Shown in pieces: positions 1-8,174 of a stretch of 64,000 bases of DNA. The DNA is from CALCNS01 sp964425745 (lineage in GTDB: Bacteria > Bacillota > JAAYKD01): assembly GCA_964425745.1 (NCBI GenBank), contig CAYRNW010000007.1, positions 1 to 64,000 on the forward strand, given 5' to 3'. The notes beneath the pieces are model-generated. The model saw only the letters and a list, made by a program, of their open reading frames with translations, had not been told where the DNA came from and did no database searches. A program made the position numbers and the translations under genes. Position 1 is the stretch's first letter. Every line of letters starts with the position of its first letter.

Positions 1-75
1 ACGGATACTTTATACCGACATAAATTTAATCGCCCTAAAAATGGCTTCTATGAATTCAAGAGGATACCAATTTAG
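1..75 (+). CDS. C-terminal end of an unidentified protein (partial)
   Basis: An open frame enters from the left edge in frame 1 and ends with TAG at 73-75, giving 24 residues that finish in YEFKRIPI. It is the only plausible plus-strand coding sequence in the window and is followed by a hairpin terminator at 115-147, which supports it being the tail of a real gene. The fragment is too short to identify. Confidence 0.4.
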   Translation, partial: TDTLYRHKFNRPKNGFYEFKRIPI

Positions 76-114
76 AACTGTTTATGACCCAAAATCTGAT
101 TTTCTAAAAAAATA

Positions 115-147
115 AACAGAGCATTTTCTTCATTGAAAAGCTCTGTT
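115..147 (+). terminator. Rho-independent terminator, possibly bidirectional
   Basis: AACAGAGC at 115-122 pairs with GCTCTGTT at 140-147. The stem continues inward as TTTTC/GAAAA past one bulged base. A T-rich run follows on the plus strand and an even stronger one on the minus strand. It lies 40 bases after the plus-strand stop codon at 75. Confidence 0.6.
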
Positions 148-155
148 TTCTATTT

Positions 156-317
156 GACACCAATAACGACAAGAGCGACGAGGTCGCAGTATGTATTACT
201 TATCTTATGGAAAAAGGAATATTAAAAAAAGTAAATAACAAAAACTGGCAACTTCAATTAAATGTCGACAGTTTTGAGCAAATAAAAACCATCTGCCGTT
301 TAAATTCCTTTGAGTAA
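156..317 (+). pseudogene. Possible gene remnant, winged-helix-like tail
   Basis: After the hairpin a plus-strand frame runs without stops to TAA at 315-317, encoding about 53 residues (DTNNDKSDEVAV... to ...ICRLNSFE). The pattern of short helix, then 'LMEKGILKK' and a strand-like 'WQLQL', resembles the end of a winged-helix domain such as those of phage replisome organisers. There is no good start or ribosome binding site, so I treat it as a decayed fragment. The rest of 76-447 shows no gene. Confidence 0.28.
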
Positions 318-447
318 TAGATGGTAGTTAATTTGGCTAATCTACTATAAAATGATAAACATACCCTTACCTTTGCAAACCGTTAAAAGATTGAGAGCCG
401 TTAAATATTCAATTTTCGGTTATAAACCACCGTACACAACGGCGATT

Positions 448-1599
448 TCAACATTTGATATTCGGGTATTTTTGTTTGAACCGTCGTTTAGCCTTTGCGT
501 AAATCTTGGTTAAAGCCTCTTCATCCTGGCGGTTTTCCATAAACACAATATCAACACATTCTTCAGGGGTGAAAAGGTGAAATGGCGCACTTAACTTACT
601 CATTCGGTCGAGCAGTACCGCCCTCAGTTCTTCGTCAGTTAAGCCAAGTTCCTTTTGGCAATTCATAATAGCACTGATTATACCTGGTGCTGTCGTTGCG
701 TTTGATTCCTTGTATGGGAAGAAATACTCCGCGCAAATGTAGAAAAATTGTGGGTTATAACCGTTTCCAAGGCCGCTCAAATCATAAAATACAACTTCCG
801 CCAGCATACCAAGAGCATCCTTTATGCGCTTTTCCTCCATCAAGAACAAATGCATATGATAGCGGCAGTTTCTGTATAGACCAAAATCCCTAGCTGCTGC
901 GTGCTTCATGCTGTGGTTATTTAGATATCCCCAAATCTTATCACGGTACGGCATATATGGGGGTGTATATACAATCTTGTTAAGCGACCATATATCCAAA
1001 TCCTCAAGCTGATGGCGATGGATGTACGAGACATAGCTTTCCTCGGCGAGGGCTTGTTTTCCTGGGTCAGTTAACTGGTAGGTTCTCTTTGAAAATCGAA
1101 TGTTAAGTTCTTCGTGCGGAGCTTCCTCCAACAGACGTTTCACCAAATCGGCCTTTTTACCACTTGTTTTTAGCCCACGCTTTTTCAATTCTTCCTTTAA
1201 AGCTGTGGCATTCTCTTTCTCAATGGCACTCTGCAAATCCCCAATCTGAAGAAATCCCCTCTCAACCAAGGAGCGAAGACCGTCTGATACGTTTCTCACA
1301 CCGTATCTGTACCACCAAAAGCCTTGAAATGAGTTTTCTACTGTGTAGTACGAATCGGCATAGTCAAGCATCAGTATTTCGTGTGGATATAGTCCATGTT
1401 TACTCGGGATTGCCGATTTTACCCTTTCAGTTGCCGGAATGACGTCATCCGCTTGCGATGAAATTATCTCAGTCGATATGGTTACAACAGGTGTTGTAGG
1501 ATTTTTCTTGGCATGTTTAGAGGGCACAGCCGGGTTAGACTGTACGGATGAATTGCTATCAGCCGGTCTCTGCCGTTTGAAAATGTTAAATATGGACAT
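448..1599 (-). CDS. SAP-domain protein
   Basis: 383 residues. The N-terminal 70 residues are low-complexity, rich in Ser, Pro and Lys. Residues about 118-160 form a SAP motif (ALKEELKKRGLKTSGKKADL followed by VKRLLEE), a helix-turn-helix hairpin that binds AT-rich DNA. The remaining 220 residues are rich in Tyr, His and Trp and are not recognised. The start is supported by a GGGAGG ribosome binding site just upstream. SAP proteins of this layout are known from phages and mobile elements of Bacillota; a DNA-associated accessory role is an inference. It has no close operon partner. Confidence 0.7.
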   Translation of the reverse strand: MSIFNIFKRQRPADSNSSVQSNPAVPSKHAKKNPTTPVVTISTEIISSQADDVIPATERVKSAIPSKHGLYPHEILMLDYADSYYTVENSFQGFWWYRYGVRNVSDGLRSLVERGFLQIGDLQSAIEKENATALKEELKKRGLKTSGKKADLVKRLLEEAPHEELNIRFSKRTYQLTDPGKQALAEESYVSYIHRHQLEDLDIWSLNKIVYTPPYMPYRDKIWGYLNNHSMKHAAARDFGLYRNCRYHMHLFLMEEKRIKDALGMLAEVVFYDLSGLGNGYNPQFFYICAEYFFPYKESNATTAPGIISAIMNCQKELGLTDEELRAVLLDRMSKLSAPFHLFTPEECVDIVFMENRQDEEALTKIYAKAKRRFKQKYPNIKC

Positions 1600-1733
1600 A
1601 ATCTGCCTCCCTTATGTAAGAATATAGAATATAGATACTTATTTAGATTAAGAAGTAACTATAAAAATATTTTCAACATATATAGTTGGAATTTTCTTAC
1701 GTTTACATCTAATCCGGTAAACAAACCAGTCTT

Positions 1734-2540
1734 TTAATCTTTATTTAATACATATTGCACTGCCTGATTTTCTCTGTTCAATTTCAAAGCACGGGTTGGA
1801 TATTTTGGATCATTCGGGTTTGGGACTTGGTATATCTTTAATATTTCGTAATCAATACAATGTGTTAAAGCATCACTGACTTGGGTTACAGAATCTTTAT
1901 AATAATCAATTAATCTTTTCCGCAAATAATTTAGTCCTATAAAATCCTTATCATTCATTTTTTCAAGCCGGTCAACATGTTCAATAATGATACGGGCATA
2001 CTCATTGGAAAGCAGCGACAGAGCCATCTGCTCTTTTTCAGTCTGTGTTACTTTCCTCATGATATTTGAGTAATTATCCAACGGGATAAATTCATTCACC
2101 ATATCAATAATAAACTGGCTAGTATGATTTTCAAATCCTAATAATCTTAAATTCTTTCCCTGCTTTTGCAACCTTTTAATAACATGTCTTAAATCACTAT
2201 CACCGGAAACAAATAAGAAATCAGTTATATGCGGATAGTTATACATAGTTTCTAGTATGTCTAACGACAGTTCTATATCTGTTGAACCTTTTAAATATTC
2301 CTGTGCAGTCTTTGTAACCACATGCCGGGGATCAATTCCCAAATTGATTAGTTTACTCATTAGTCCAGCCGTACCCTTGTCAAAATCTCCATAAGCCTGT
2401 ATTCCAACTAAACGTGACCCGTTTGAAGTGGCAACATCACGGATTACTTGAACAAATTCTTCAAAATTAAGCACAGAACCAAATTCTTGTTTGGCAGTCT
2501 TTTCAATATTTTCCCAATCAATAAAAACACAAACAAACAT
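1734..2540 (-). CDS. NYN-domain (LabA/PIN-like) RNase
   Basis: 268 residues. The N-terminus MFVCVFIDWENI and the later DFLFVSGDSDL with 'HVIKRLQKQGKNLRLLGF' are the signature strands of the NYN branch of the PIN-like nuclease fold. Acidic residues at D8, within DIELSLDIL, and in the GDSD motif form the usual metal site. The C-terminal 100 residues may be a winged-helix or OST-HTH-like RNA-binding part. NYN proteins cleave RNA and are frequent in accessory and defence regions. It stands alone here, with a 130-base spacer on its downstream side. Confidence 0.75.
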   Translation of the reverse strand: MFVCVFIDWENIEKTAKQEFGSVLNFEEFVQVIRDVATSNGSRLVGIQAYGDFDKGTAGLMSKLINLGIDPRHVVTKTAQEYLKGSTDIELSLDILETMYNYPHITDFLFVSGDSDLRHVIKRLQKQGKNLRLLGFENHTSQFIIDMVNEFIPLDNYSNIMRKVTQTEKEQMALSLLSNEYARIIIEHVDRLEKMNDKDFIGLNYLRKRLIDYYKDSVTQVSDALTHCIDYEILKIYQVPNPNDPKYPTRALKLNRENQAVQYVLNKD

Positions 2541-2641
2541 AAATTATAGTCCCTTCTCTCGCTTTTTAATATCTATTACTATACACGAATTCGTAACTTC
2601 TATTAAAATGGAGTAATGATATTTTAAAGTTGATTGCTATA

Positions 2642-3052
2642 CTATGCGATATTTATAATCTCCTCCGCTATTCTTTTAGCTTCATTGATTGTTTCTATCA
2701 GTACATTTCTTTCATCTTTGTTGCAATCTGCCATACGAGCTGCAGAAGCAAGCCTGCCATAGAATTCATATTTATTACTGTAATCAATGTACTCTTGGAA
2801 AATATCTTTAAGCTCATAAAAAACATAGCTTAATTCTCTTGCAAGTTTTGTACAAACCACCTGTCTTCCTGCGAACCCAATCTTTCCAGCCCCCACAACA
2901 ATAGGCGGGTTTCCTTGCCATAATTCAAGGTCTTTTGTTATAGCATCAGTTATGACAATATCCGCTCCACCCCACAAATCTACATTATTACTCACTTTAA
3001 AGTTATTTGCCAAAACTTTTGTCTCCAAATTCTCAATTTTTTTCATCAACAT
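2642..3052 (-). CDS. Hypothetical protein
   Basis: 136 residues with a strong GGAGG ribosome binding site. The middle contains a glycine-rich segment (IVVGAGKIGFAGRQVVC) followed by a long helical C-terminus. I do not recognise a family. It follows the SUKH-like and 37-codon genes on the same strand with a gap of about 65 bases, so it could be cotranscribed with the operon at 3120-10155, but nothing in the sequence proves this. Confidence 0.5.
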   Translation of the reverse strand: MLMKKIENLETKVLANNFKVSNNVDLWGGADIVITDAITKDLELWQGNPPIVVGAGKIGFAGRQVVCTKLARELSYVFYELKDIFQEYIDYSNKYEFYGRLASAARMADCNKDERNVLIETINEAKRIAEEIINIA

Positions 3053-3119
3053 AATATAATACCTCCGACTAAAATATATTTTCAGGAAATGTCTTTAAAT
3101 ATCATCGTTCAGGAAAGCT

Positions 3120-3233
3120 TTAACAATAATACTCATTCAATTCTTTGATACTTGATACAAAAACGTGTTTTCCCATACAATTAACCATCTGCGGACAATT
3201 TTCTTGCAGTCTCTTATTTGCAGGTGTTTTCAT
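3120..3233 (-). CDS. Small 37-residue ORF coupled to the SUKH gene
   Basis: The frame begins MKTPANKRLQ and ends KELNEYYC before TAA at 3120-3122. Its ATG overlaps the TGA of the SUKH-like gene in an ATGA arrangement, the usual sign of translational coupling; the ribosome binding site is weak. It may be a real small protein or the remnant of a longer second immunity gene. No family is recognised. Confidence 0.4.
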   Translation of the reverse strand: MKTPANKRLQENCPQMVNCMGKHVFVSSIKELNEYYC

Positions 3234-3601
3234 CCTAAGAAATCAATCAAATCCATAATACTTTCCTTATAATCCGATGAAATCTCATCGATGGTATTAA
3301 AAAAGCAGAACTGTTTTTTTGCATAATCAAAACACAGGTAATTATTGTCCATGACATCAAAGAGTGGGACGAGGCTTTGGGATGCAAAATCAAAATCAAG
3401 AACATCCTTAGAGTCAAGTATTTCATTGTTGCATAATTTCCTAATTTTACGTTTTTTACTGGTTTCATAGAAATCAGGTTTTAATGATAGCTCTTTAGCT
3501 ATGTAGTCGATCCTCGTATTGTATACTGAGTTGCACTCATTGATGAATCCGTCATCGATTTCCACTTGTATGATTAGATCCTTTGTTATTTTACACATCA
3601 T
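3230..3601 (-). CDS. SUKH (SMI1/KNR4)-like immunity protein
   Basis: 123 residues, acidic. The segment SQSLVPLFDVMDNNYLCFDY followed by an aromatic 'KKQFCFFNTIDE' matches the core of SUKH proteins, in which a small beta-sheet carries a 'GNYLCFDY' type strand and a final acidic strand. SUKH proteins are the commonest immunity proteins for nuclease toxins of polymorphic toxin systems. The start overlaps the stop of the HNH nuclease gene by four bases, so the two are coupled, which is exactly how toxin-immunity pairs are arranged. The match is a visual one, and this member is short for the family (usually 120-150). Confidence 0.65.
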   Translation of the reverse strand: MMCKITKDLIIQVEIDDGFINECNSVYNTRIDYIAKELSLKPDFYETSKKRKIRKLCNNEILDSKDVLDFDFASQSLVPLFDVMDNNYLCFDYAKKQFCFFNTIDEISSDYKESIMDLIDFLG

Positions 3602-4302
3602 TGATTCTCCTTTACAGTTGAAATAATTCTGCTATATGGACTATCACTTGCATGGATACCCTTATGGTCATTGTGGTCCCTGTAATCCATTGGTGTAATA
3701 TTTTCGGCTGTATTTTCACCGCCCAGAGAAAGCGGCTTGATATGATGAGCCTCCATTTTATCCCCTGCTTTTCTTACAATGTTGCCGTTCTTGTCATAAA
3801 TATCCTCCTTGTAGGTAGGCCATTCTCTTCCGTTCTTTTCTTCCCATTCCCTGATTAATTTTTCCCTGTTGCTGTTAAACTCCGACCTTCTCTTTGCAAC
3901 TTCTTCAGGCGGAAGCTTTTCCAGATTTGTCATGTCTACTGCATCGTCTATCGTTTCGGGACAAGGCGACAGCTCCTTTAACTGCTTGAGGTATTCATCT
4001 ACTAGTTCCGATATACTGACCTCACTGCTTTCAGCACCAGCATCATTTTTCTCAGTAACCTCATTCCCCTTAAAGCCATCCATCTGTTCATTTATTGCCC
4101 TCAAAGTCTCTAGGGGTAATGATTTGATTTTATCCACCTGTTCATTCAACACACCACTGTAATCAAATAATGCCCTCTTATTTATTTCCTGTCCGTCTAT
4201 TTCAATAGATGTATTTTCAAAGTCTTTTGCTTTTATTTTTTCTTCACCTGGATACTCTATTGATTTTATCCCTGATAATAATGCTTCAATCATCTCTATC
4301 AT
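3598..4302 (-). CDS. HNH endonuclease, putative toxin effector
   Basis: 234 residues. The C-terminal 75 residues contain an HNH/His-Me finger nuclease: WPTYKEDIYDKNGN, then EAHHIKPLSLGG (His pair about residues 184-186), NTAENI with the Asn, and a final His in DHKGIH. The N-terminal 110 residues are helical, rich in Lys and Glu, and may be a targeting or docking part, followed by an acidic linker. The gene overlaps the HerA-type ATPase gene by 17 bases and the SUKH-like gene by four. Nuclease plus SUKH indicates a toxin-immunity pair; the link to the ATPase suggests export or loading by it, which is inference. Confidence 0.75.
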   Translation of the reverse strand: MIEMIEALLSGIKSIEYPGEEKIKAKDFENTSIEIDGQEINKRALFDYSGVLNEQVDKIKSLPLETLRAINEQMDGFKGNEVTEKNDAGAESSEVSISELVDEYLKQLKELSPCPETIDDAVDMTNLEKLPPEEVAKRRSEFNSNREKLIREWEEKNGREWPTYKEDIYDKNGNIVRKAGDKMEAHHIKPLSLGGENTAENITPMDYRDHNDHKGIHASDSPYSRIISTVKENQ

Positions 4303-7300
4303 TCCTTTTTCTTAAGATACTGACTATATCATTTATTACTGATGGGTTCACTGCTGCAAAATAGGATTTTACCAACTGGGGGTAATTGACTTCAAGGTTT
4401 GGATTTTCCAGAATATAGTTAGCTGCAAGCTCAGTTACTGCATTTTTGGACATATCAACATCCTGATAAATCGTTCTAAGTGTCCCGATTAATTTCCTGA
4501 TCGGTTCCTTGTACGGATTTTTAAGAGCCTCCGTTATTTCATTTCCCAGCACATCCGGCAGGCTGACCCCGCTGCTGTAGACTCCAATCAGCATCAGCTT
4601 CACTATGTTCTCCGATAGCAATTCAGCAATCCCATTATTCAGTTCATCCCTCCAAGGTATGGGTGATGCATGGCGCCGCATTATTTTGACTGCTGTTTCG
4701 AAGGTAATTTTGATACCTTGCATGGTCTGCTCCACATCATAGGTCAGCATTGTATTCAAAAGCCTAACAACATACTGATCAATACTATCTACCAGATGAG
4801 TCCTGATGATGCTCTTTGTGATTAAAAAACTCTGGTTCTTCAGATTCTTCTGCCGCAGGTCATCGTCTTTTACAATGCTGTTTTTCTGCTGCGGAATCTT
4901 GACAGAAACTGGCAAACGCATACCTTCCTTGTGGCAGAGGGCATATCCTGTTTTCTGATTTCCTAAAAATATCGAGTCCTTTTTGTCTACACCGATCATG
5001 TTTGCAATAAACTCTTGATCGTCAGATGATACGATTCTATGAATTATCTTATTGGATGTATTCTTAATCACATCCGGAGTAATTTTGCTCGGTATCTGTT
5101 CTGCAATTATGACACCCTGCCCGTAAGAACGCATTTCTGCAATCATATTCGTAAAATGCTCAACCGCCTTACCTTTTGGATTGCCCATGTTCTCGCTTGT
5201 CCGCTCTGTCGCCACGTTTTTCAATAAGCGGTGGGCTTCCTCTATTACCAGTAAATGCTGGAGTTTGTTGGTGTTCTCAATTTGGGTTTCTTTATATAAC
5301 TGTCGGTATTCGTTTATATATATGACAAGAAGCCCGACTGTAAACGCCTTGTCGGAATCATCCGCAAGCCCTTCAAGTTCAAAGACACAGTTTCTACTCA
5401 GCAGGGCATCAAAATCAGCCATCTCATAAGTATCAAACATATATCCTTTTGCTCCAACGCACAGACTTTCAAGGCGAGTTATGATTGCAGTCCTTATATT
5501 ATCAGAAACCTCACCCTTATAGTCCATGTGCTTTTTTATGTAGGATTCTATTTCATTTTTCAAATCCGTCATGGTTGGAAAAATAAATTTATGTTCAGGC
5601 TTATTATATTGTTGCCTTATGTAAATCTCATCAAAAAAATCCATACTGTTTTTTGTATTTACCAGATAAGGATGATATCCCAGTGTCAAGTCCCATCCAC
5701 GCTTCAAGTATATGTTGTGTAGGCATTTTTCAATAATATACGGCATCGGACCGTACATTGAAAACGATGCATTGAACAAATCCTTTAGGTAATCAATATG
5801 GGTCTGCGGGCTTGTTCCCGGCAATATGTAAAAGGGATTTATTGATATGCAGTTAATCTCAGGCCTGCCCAGTGTATAAACTGTTACCTTCTCGTCACCC
5901 TCATTTTTCCCGTAAACCATATTGCGGTATTCTTTTTTAGCACATTCAATGACCAGGAATGGCTTGTCAACCTTTGATAATATATGCTTGACAGTATTGG
6001 TTTTGCCGCTTCCGGTAATACCACAGACGAAAACATGTTTATTGAGGTCTGAATCAGTAAGCTTGAATTCAACGTTTTCAAGTTCTCGTTCACAGTCACA
6101 AACATGTCCCAGATCGACAGAGCCTTCTGGCTGGTCCGGTGAATATGATGTCCCTTGTGTCATTGGATAGAACTTTCCTGTTTTTATTTCAAAACCGGGC
6201 ACGTTTTTATCCGGTAATGAACACAGCAGACTTAATTCCTGTGTATTTATAACACTGCACACAGAACTGTCACAGGCATTCTTTGTAAAAAAATTCTTAG
6301 GAATAATCAATAATTGGTTATTCTTTTCTGATTTGCTAAAGGGCAGGGCTTTGGCTGCAGCTTTAAATGCTCTAGGAGGCAGCAGTTCGGGGTTTGGTCT
6401 TGCAACCTCGCTATACAGACACCCCTGAAGCAGATTTATGGCGACTTCAGAATCTGCGGAATAGCTTATGGCTGCCTGCCACATTCCTGTGTTCTGGCCT
6501 ATTTTTAACCGCTCTATTGCATTCTCTGCATACTTGATCAACTCCATAGCAAAACCGTTCTGTATATCTAGGGACATCGTCCCTCCTTGGGTTATGGCCT
6601 CTGAAATTGATTTTGTATAAGATTCAGAGTGGTTTATAGAGCTGTTTTTTCCATTATTGACAGAGAACCCTCCTCCTATTGCACCGCCAATGGCTGCGCC
6701 AGCTGCAGTCCCAATACCCGGAGCGACAATGCTCCCAATAATTGCCCCAATTCCCATACCAATTGGCGCAGCATTGACACTGCCGCCCCAACTGGAACCC
6801 TCGCTGCTTCCATCCGTATTTGCCCAGGACTCCTGGGTGTTTTGGGAGGTGCTTCGCTGCATGGATACATTCCTTTTACTGATGGCCGCACATTGGTCTT
6901 TAATATGTAATAACTGTCCTATTTTGTCCTGTACATTAGCCGCGCTAAGAGGTCTTGCCATTACCAGCAGTGTGAAATTCTGCCCGTTCAAGCTTCTAAC
7001 AATTGGCGCAAAATCAAACCTCTGAACATCATCTTTAATTTTGACTGTTGGCACACCTCCGATTAAACCATATTGCATATTATCAGATACTTTTGAATCA
7101 CATTTAAAATCTTTTAAAGTAATCCCAGGTAATAATCCTTGAGTAACACTTTTTATTGTTTCGGCATTTTTATTGTCAGCACTCACAGGGTCTACACCTA
7201 GAACGATACTCGTATTACCATTTTGGCCTACTATTCCATAACAAACAATTGTCCCAACCGAATATGCAGCGGATAAAAATTTCTGTATTTTTTCATTCAG

Positions 7301-7552
7301 ATACAAAAATACATCATCTACATCTTCTATTGTACAATCGGCAATCTTAAAAAAATTCATAGCTTTCACTATGTCATTTGAATCGATTTCTATCTTATCA
7401 TCGTCAAATGTATTATCTGCAAGATAATACGGAAAAATCTCCTTTAGCAGTCTTTCTGTGCTATCGCAAATTACATTAGTATCATTATCAAATTGCGCTC
7501 TTAGCTCATCCGGCAAGCCTAAAGGAACTAATTCTCTTTTTTCTTCATACAT
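4286..7552 (-). CDS. HerA/FtsK-type ATPase with glycine-rich membrane segment
   Basis: 1088 residues. The N-terminal about 250 residues are unassigned. A glycine- and alanine-rich hydrophobic stretch (about residues 257-297, GMGIGAIIGSIVAPGIG...) looks like a glycine-zipper membrane segment. A HerA/VirB4-type P-loop ATPase follows: Walker A GITGSGKT near 511, Walker B LLVIEEAH near 767, and the downstream 'AEMRSYGQGVIIAEQIPSKI' signature of HerA pumps. HerA and FtsK relatives move DNA or protein through a hexameric ring. It sits between a two-helix membrane protein (13 bases upstream) and the HNH nuclease (17-base overlap). It is not part of the conjugation module 33 kb away and lacks the VirB4 N-terminal region. 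Confidence 0.75.
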   Translation of the reverse strand: MYEEKRELVPLGLPDELRAQFDNDTNVICDSTERLLKEIFPYYLADNTFDDDKIEIDSNDIVKAMNFFKIADCTIEDVDDVFLYLNEKIQKFLSAAYSVGTIVCYGIVGQNGNTSIVLGVDPVSADNKNAETIKSVTQGLLPGITLKDFKCDSKVSDNMQYGLIGGVPTVKIKDDVQRFDFAPIVRSLNGQNFTLLVMARPLSAANVQDKIGQLLHIKDQCAAISKRNVSMQRSTSQNTQESWANTDGSSEGSSWGGSVNAAPIGMGIGAIIGSIVAPGIGTAAGAAIGGAIGGGFSVNNGKNSSINHSESYTKSISEAITQGGTMSLDIQNGFAMELIKYAENAIERLKIGQNTGMWQAAISYSADSEVAINLLQGCLYSEVARPNPELLPPRAFKAAAKALPFSKSEKNNQLLIIPKNFFTKNACDSSVCSVINTQELSLLCSLPDKNVPGFEIKTGKFYPMTQGTSYSPDQPEGSVDLGHVCDCERELENVEFKLTDSDLNKHVFVCGITGSGKTNTVKHILSKVDKPFLVIECAKKEYRNMVYGKNEGDEKVTVYTLGRPEINCISINPFYILPGTSPQTHIDYLKDLFNASFSMYGPMPYIIEKCLHNIYLKRGWDLTLGYHPYLVNTKNSMDFFDEIYIRQQYNKPEHKFIFPTMTDLKNEIESYIKKHMDYKGEVSDNIRTAIITRLESLCVGAKGYMFDTYEMADFDALLSRNCVFELEGLADDSDKAFTVGLLVIYINEYRQLYKETQIENTNKLQHLLVIEEAHRLLKNVATERTSENMGNPKGKAVEHFTNMIAEMRSYGQGVIIAEQIPSKITPDVIKNTSNKIIHRIVSSDDQEFIANMIGVDKKDSIFLGNQKTGYALCHKEGMRLPVSVKIPQQKNSIVKDDDLRQKNLKNQSFLITKSIIRTHLVDSIDQYVVRLLNTMLTYDVEQTMQGIKITFETAVKIMRRHASPIPWRDELNNGIAELLSENIVKLMLIGVYSSGVSLPDVLGNEITEALKNPYKEPIRKLIGTLRTIYQDVDMSKNAVTELAANYILENPNLEVNYPQLVKSYFAAVNPSVINDIVSILRKRNDRDD

Positions 7553-7565
7553 ATTAACACCCCAG

Positions 7566-8174
7566 CTATAAAGTCTTTTTGAGTTCTTCTACTTTTTCAT
7601 TGTAATATTTTTCAATATTTTCAAGCCAAATAATGAATTGTTCTTTAAGTGAGTCAACATAAGCTCTAACAGATTTTGAAAAAGCCTCTTTATTTTGCTT
7701 TTTTATTGTATCTGTCATAAGAAAATATAATGCTCCGGCTACAACAATAGCAATTGGTATTACTATTGGACTTGATAATGCCGTTGTAAGAACTGCTCCC
7801 AACGCAATCGTTCCTGTTGCACTAGATAAAGCTATCAGTCTTTCGTTAGCTAATTTGTAATCGATCTTGTCTTCAACAGAAAAAATATATTTTTCATATA
7901 TGAGACTTCTCAAATCTAACGAATAGAATTTGTTTGCATTTGAAACATCAGAGAATAAAGGTTCTGATAATGTAGCATCCGACATCTTTGAATATAATGT
8001 AGATAAAAGCGACTTACTTTCAGCGGCTAATGTATTAGTTACATAGTCACAAATAGATTCGGCCTTGTCACAATTATTACCCGGAAGGGAGCATATTTCA
8101 TCAATACGTTTATCTATTTTAACAAACAATTCATTAATTGCATTTTCTAATGATTTTAAGTTAGCCGATTGCAT
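7566..8174 (-). CDS. Two-helix membrane protein, partner of dynamin-like GTPase
   Basis: 202 residues. Residues 1-105 are helical; about 107-150 hold two hydrophobic segments separated by a Pro-containing turn (TGTIALGAVLTTAL and IVIPIAIVVAGALYFLM); the last 45 residues are a charged coiled coil. This resembles the membrane-inserting tip or C-terminal part of bacterial dynamins encoded as a separate chain. It overlaps the GTPase gene upstream by 14 bases and is 13 bases from the HerA gene, so it probably acts with both at the membrane. The function is inferred. Confidence 0.55.
   Translation of the reverse strand: MQSANLKSLENAINELFVKIDKRIDEICSLPGNNCDKAESICDYVTNTLAAESKSLLSTLYSKMSDATLSEPLFSDVSNANKFYSLDLRSLIYEKYIFSVEDKIDYKLANERLIALSSATGTIALGAVLTTALSSPIVIPIAIVVAGALYFLMTDTIKKQNKEAFSKSVRAYVDSLKEQFIIWLENIEKYYNEKVEELKKTL

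Noticed and set aside
1658..1688. Inverted repeat AACTATA...TATAGTT upstream of the SAP-domain gene
   Set aside because: Seven AT-only base pairs in very AT-rich sequence are expected by chance.
4286..7552. HerA-type ATPase as the VirB4 of a second conjugation system
   Set aside because: No other mating-channel gene is near it, its N-terminus is not VirB4-like, and its partners are dynamin, HNH and SUKH proteins.
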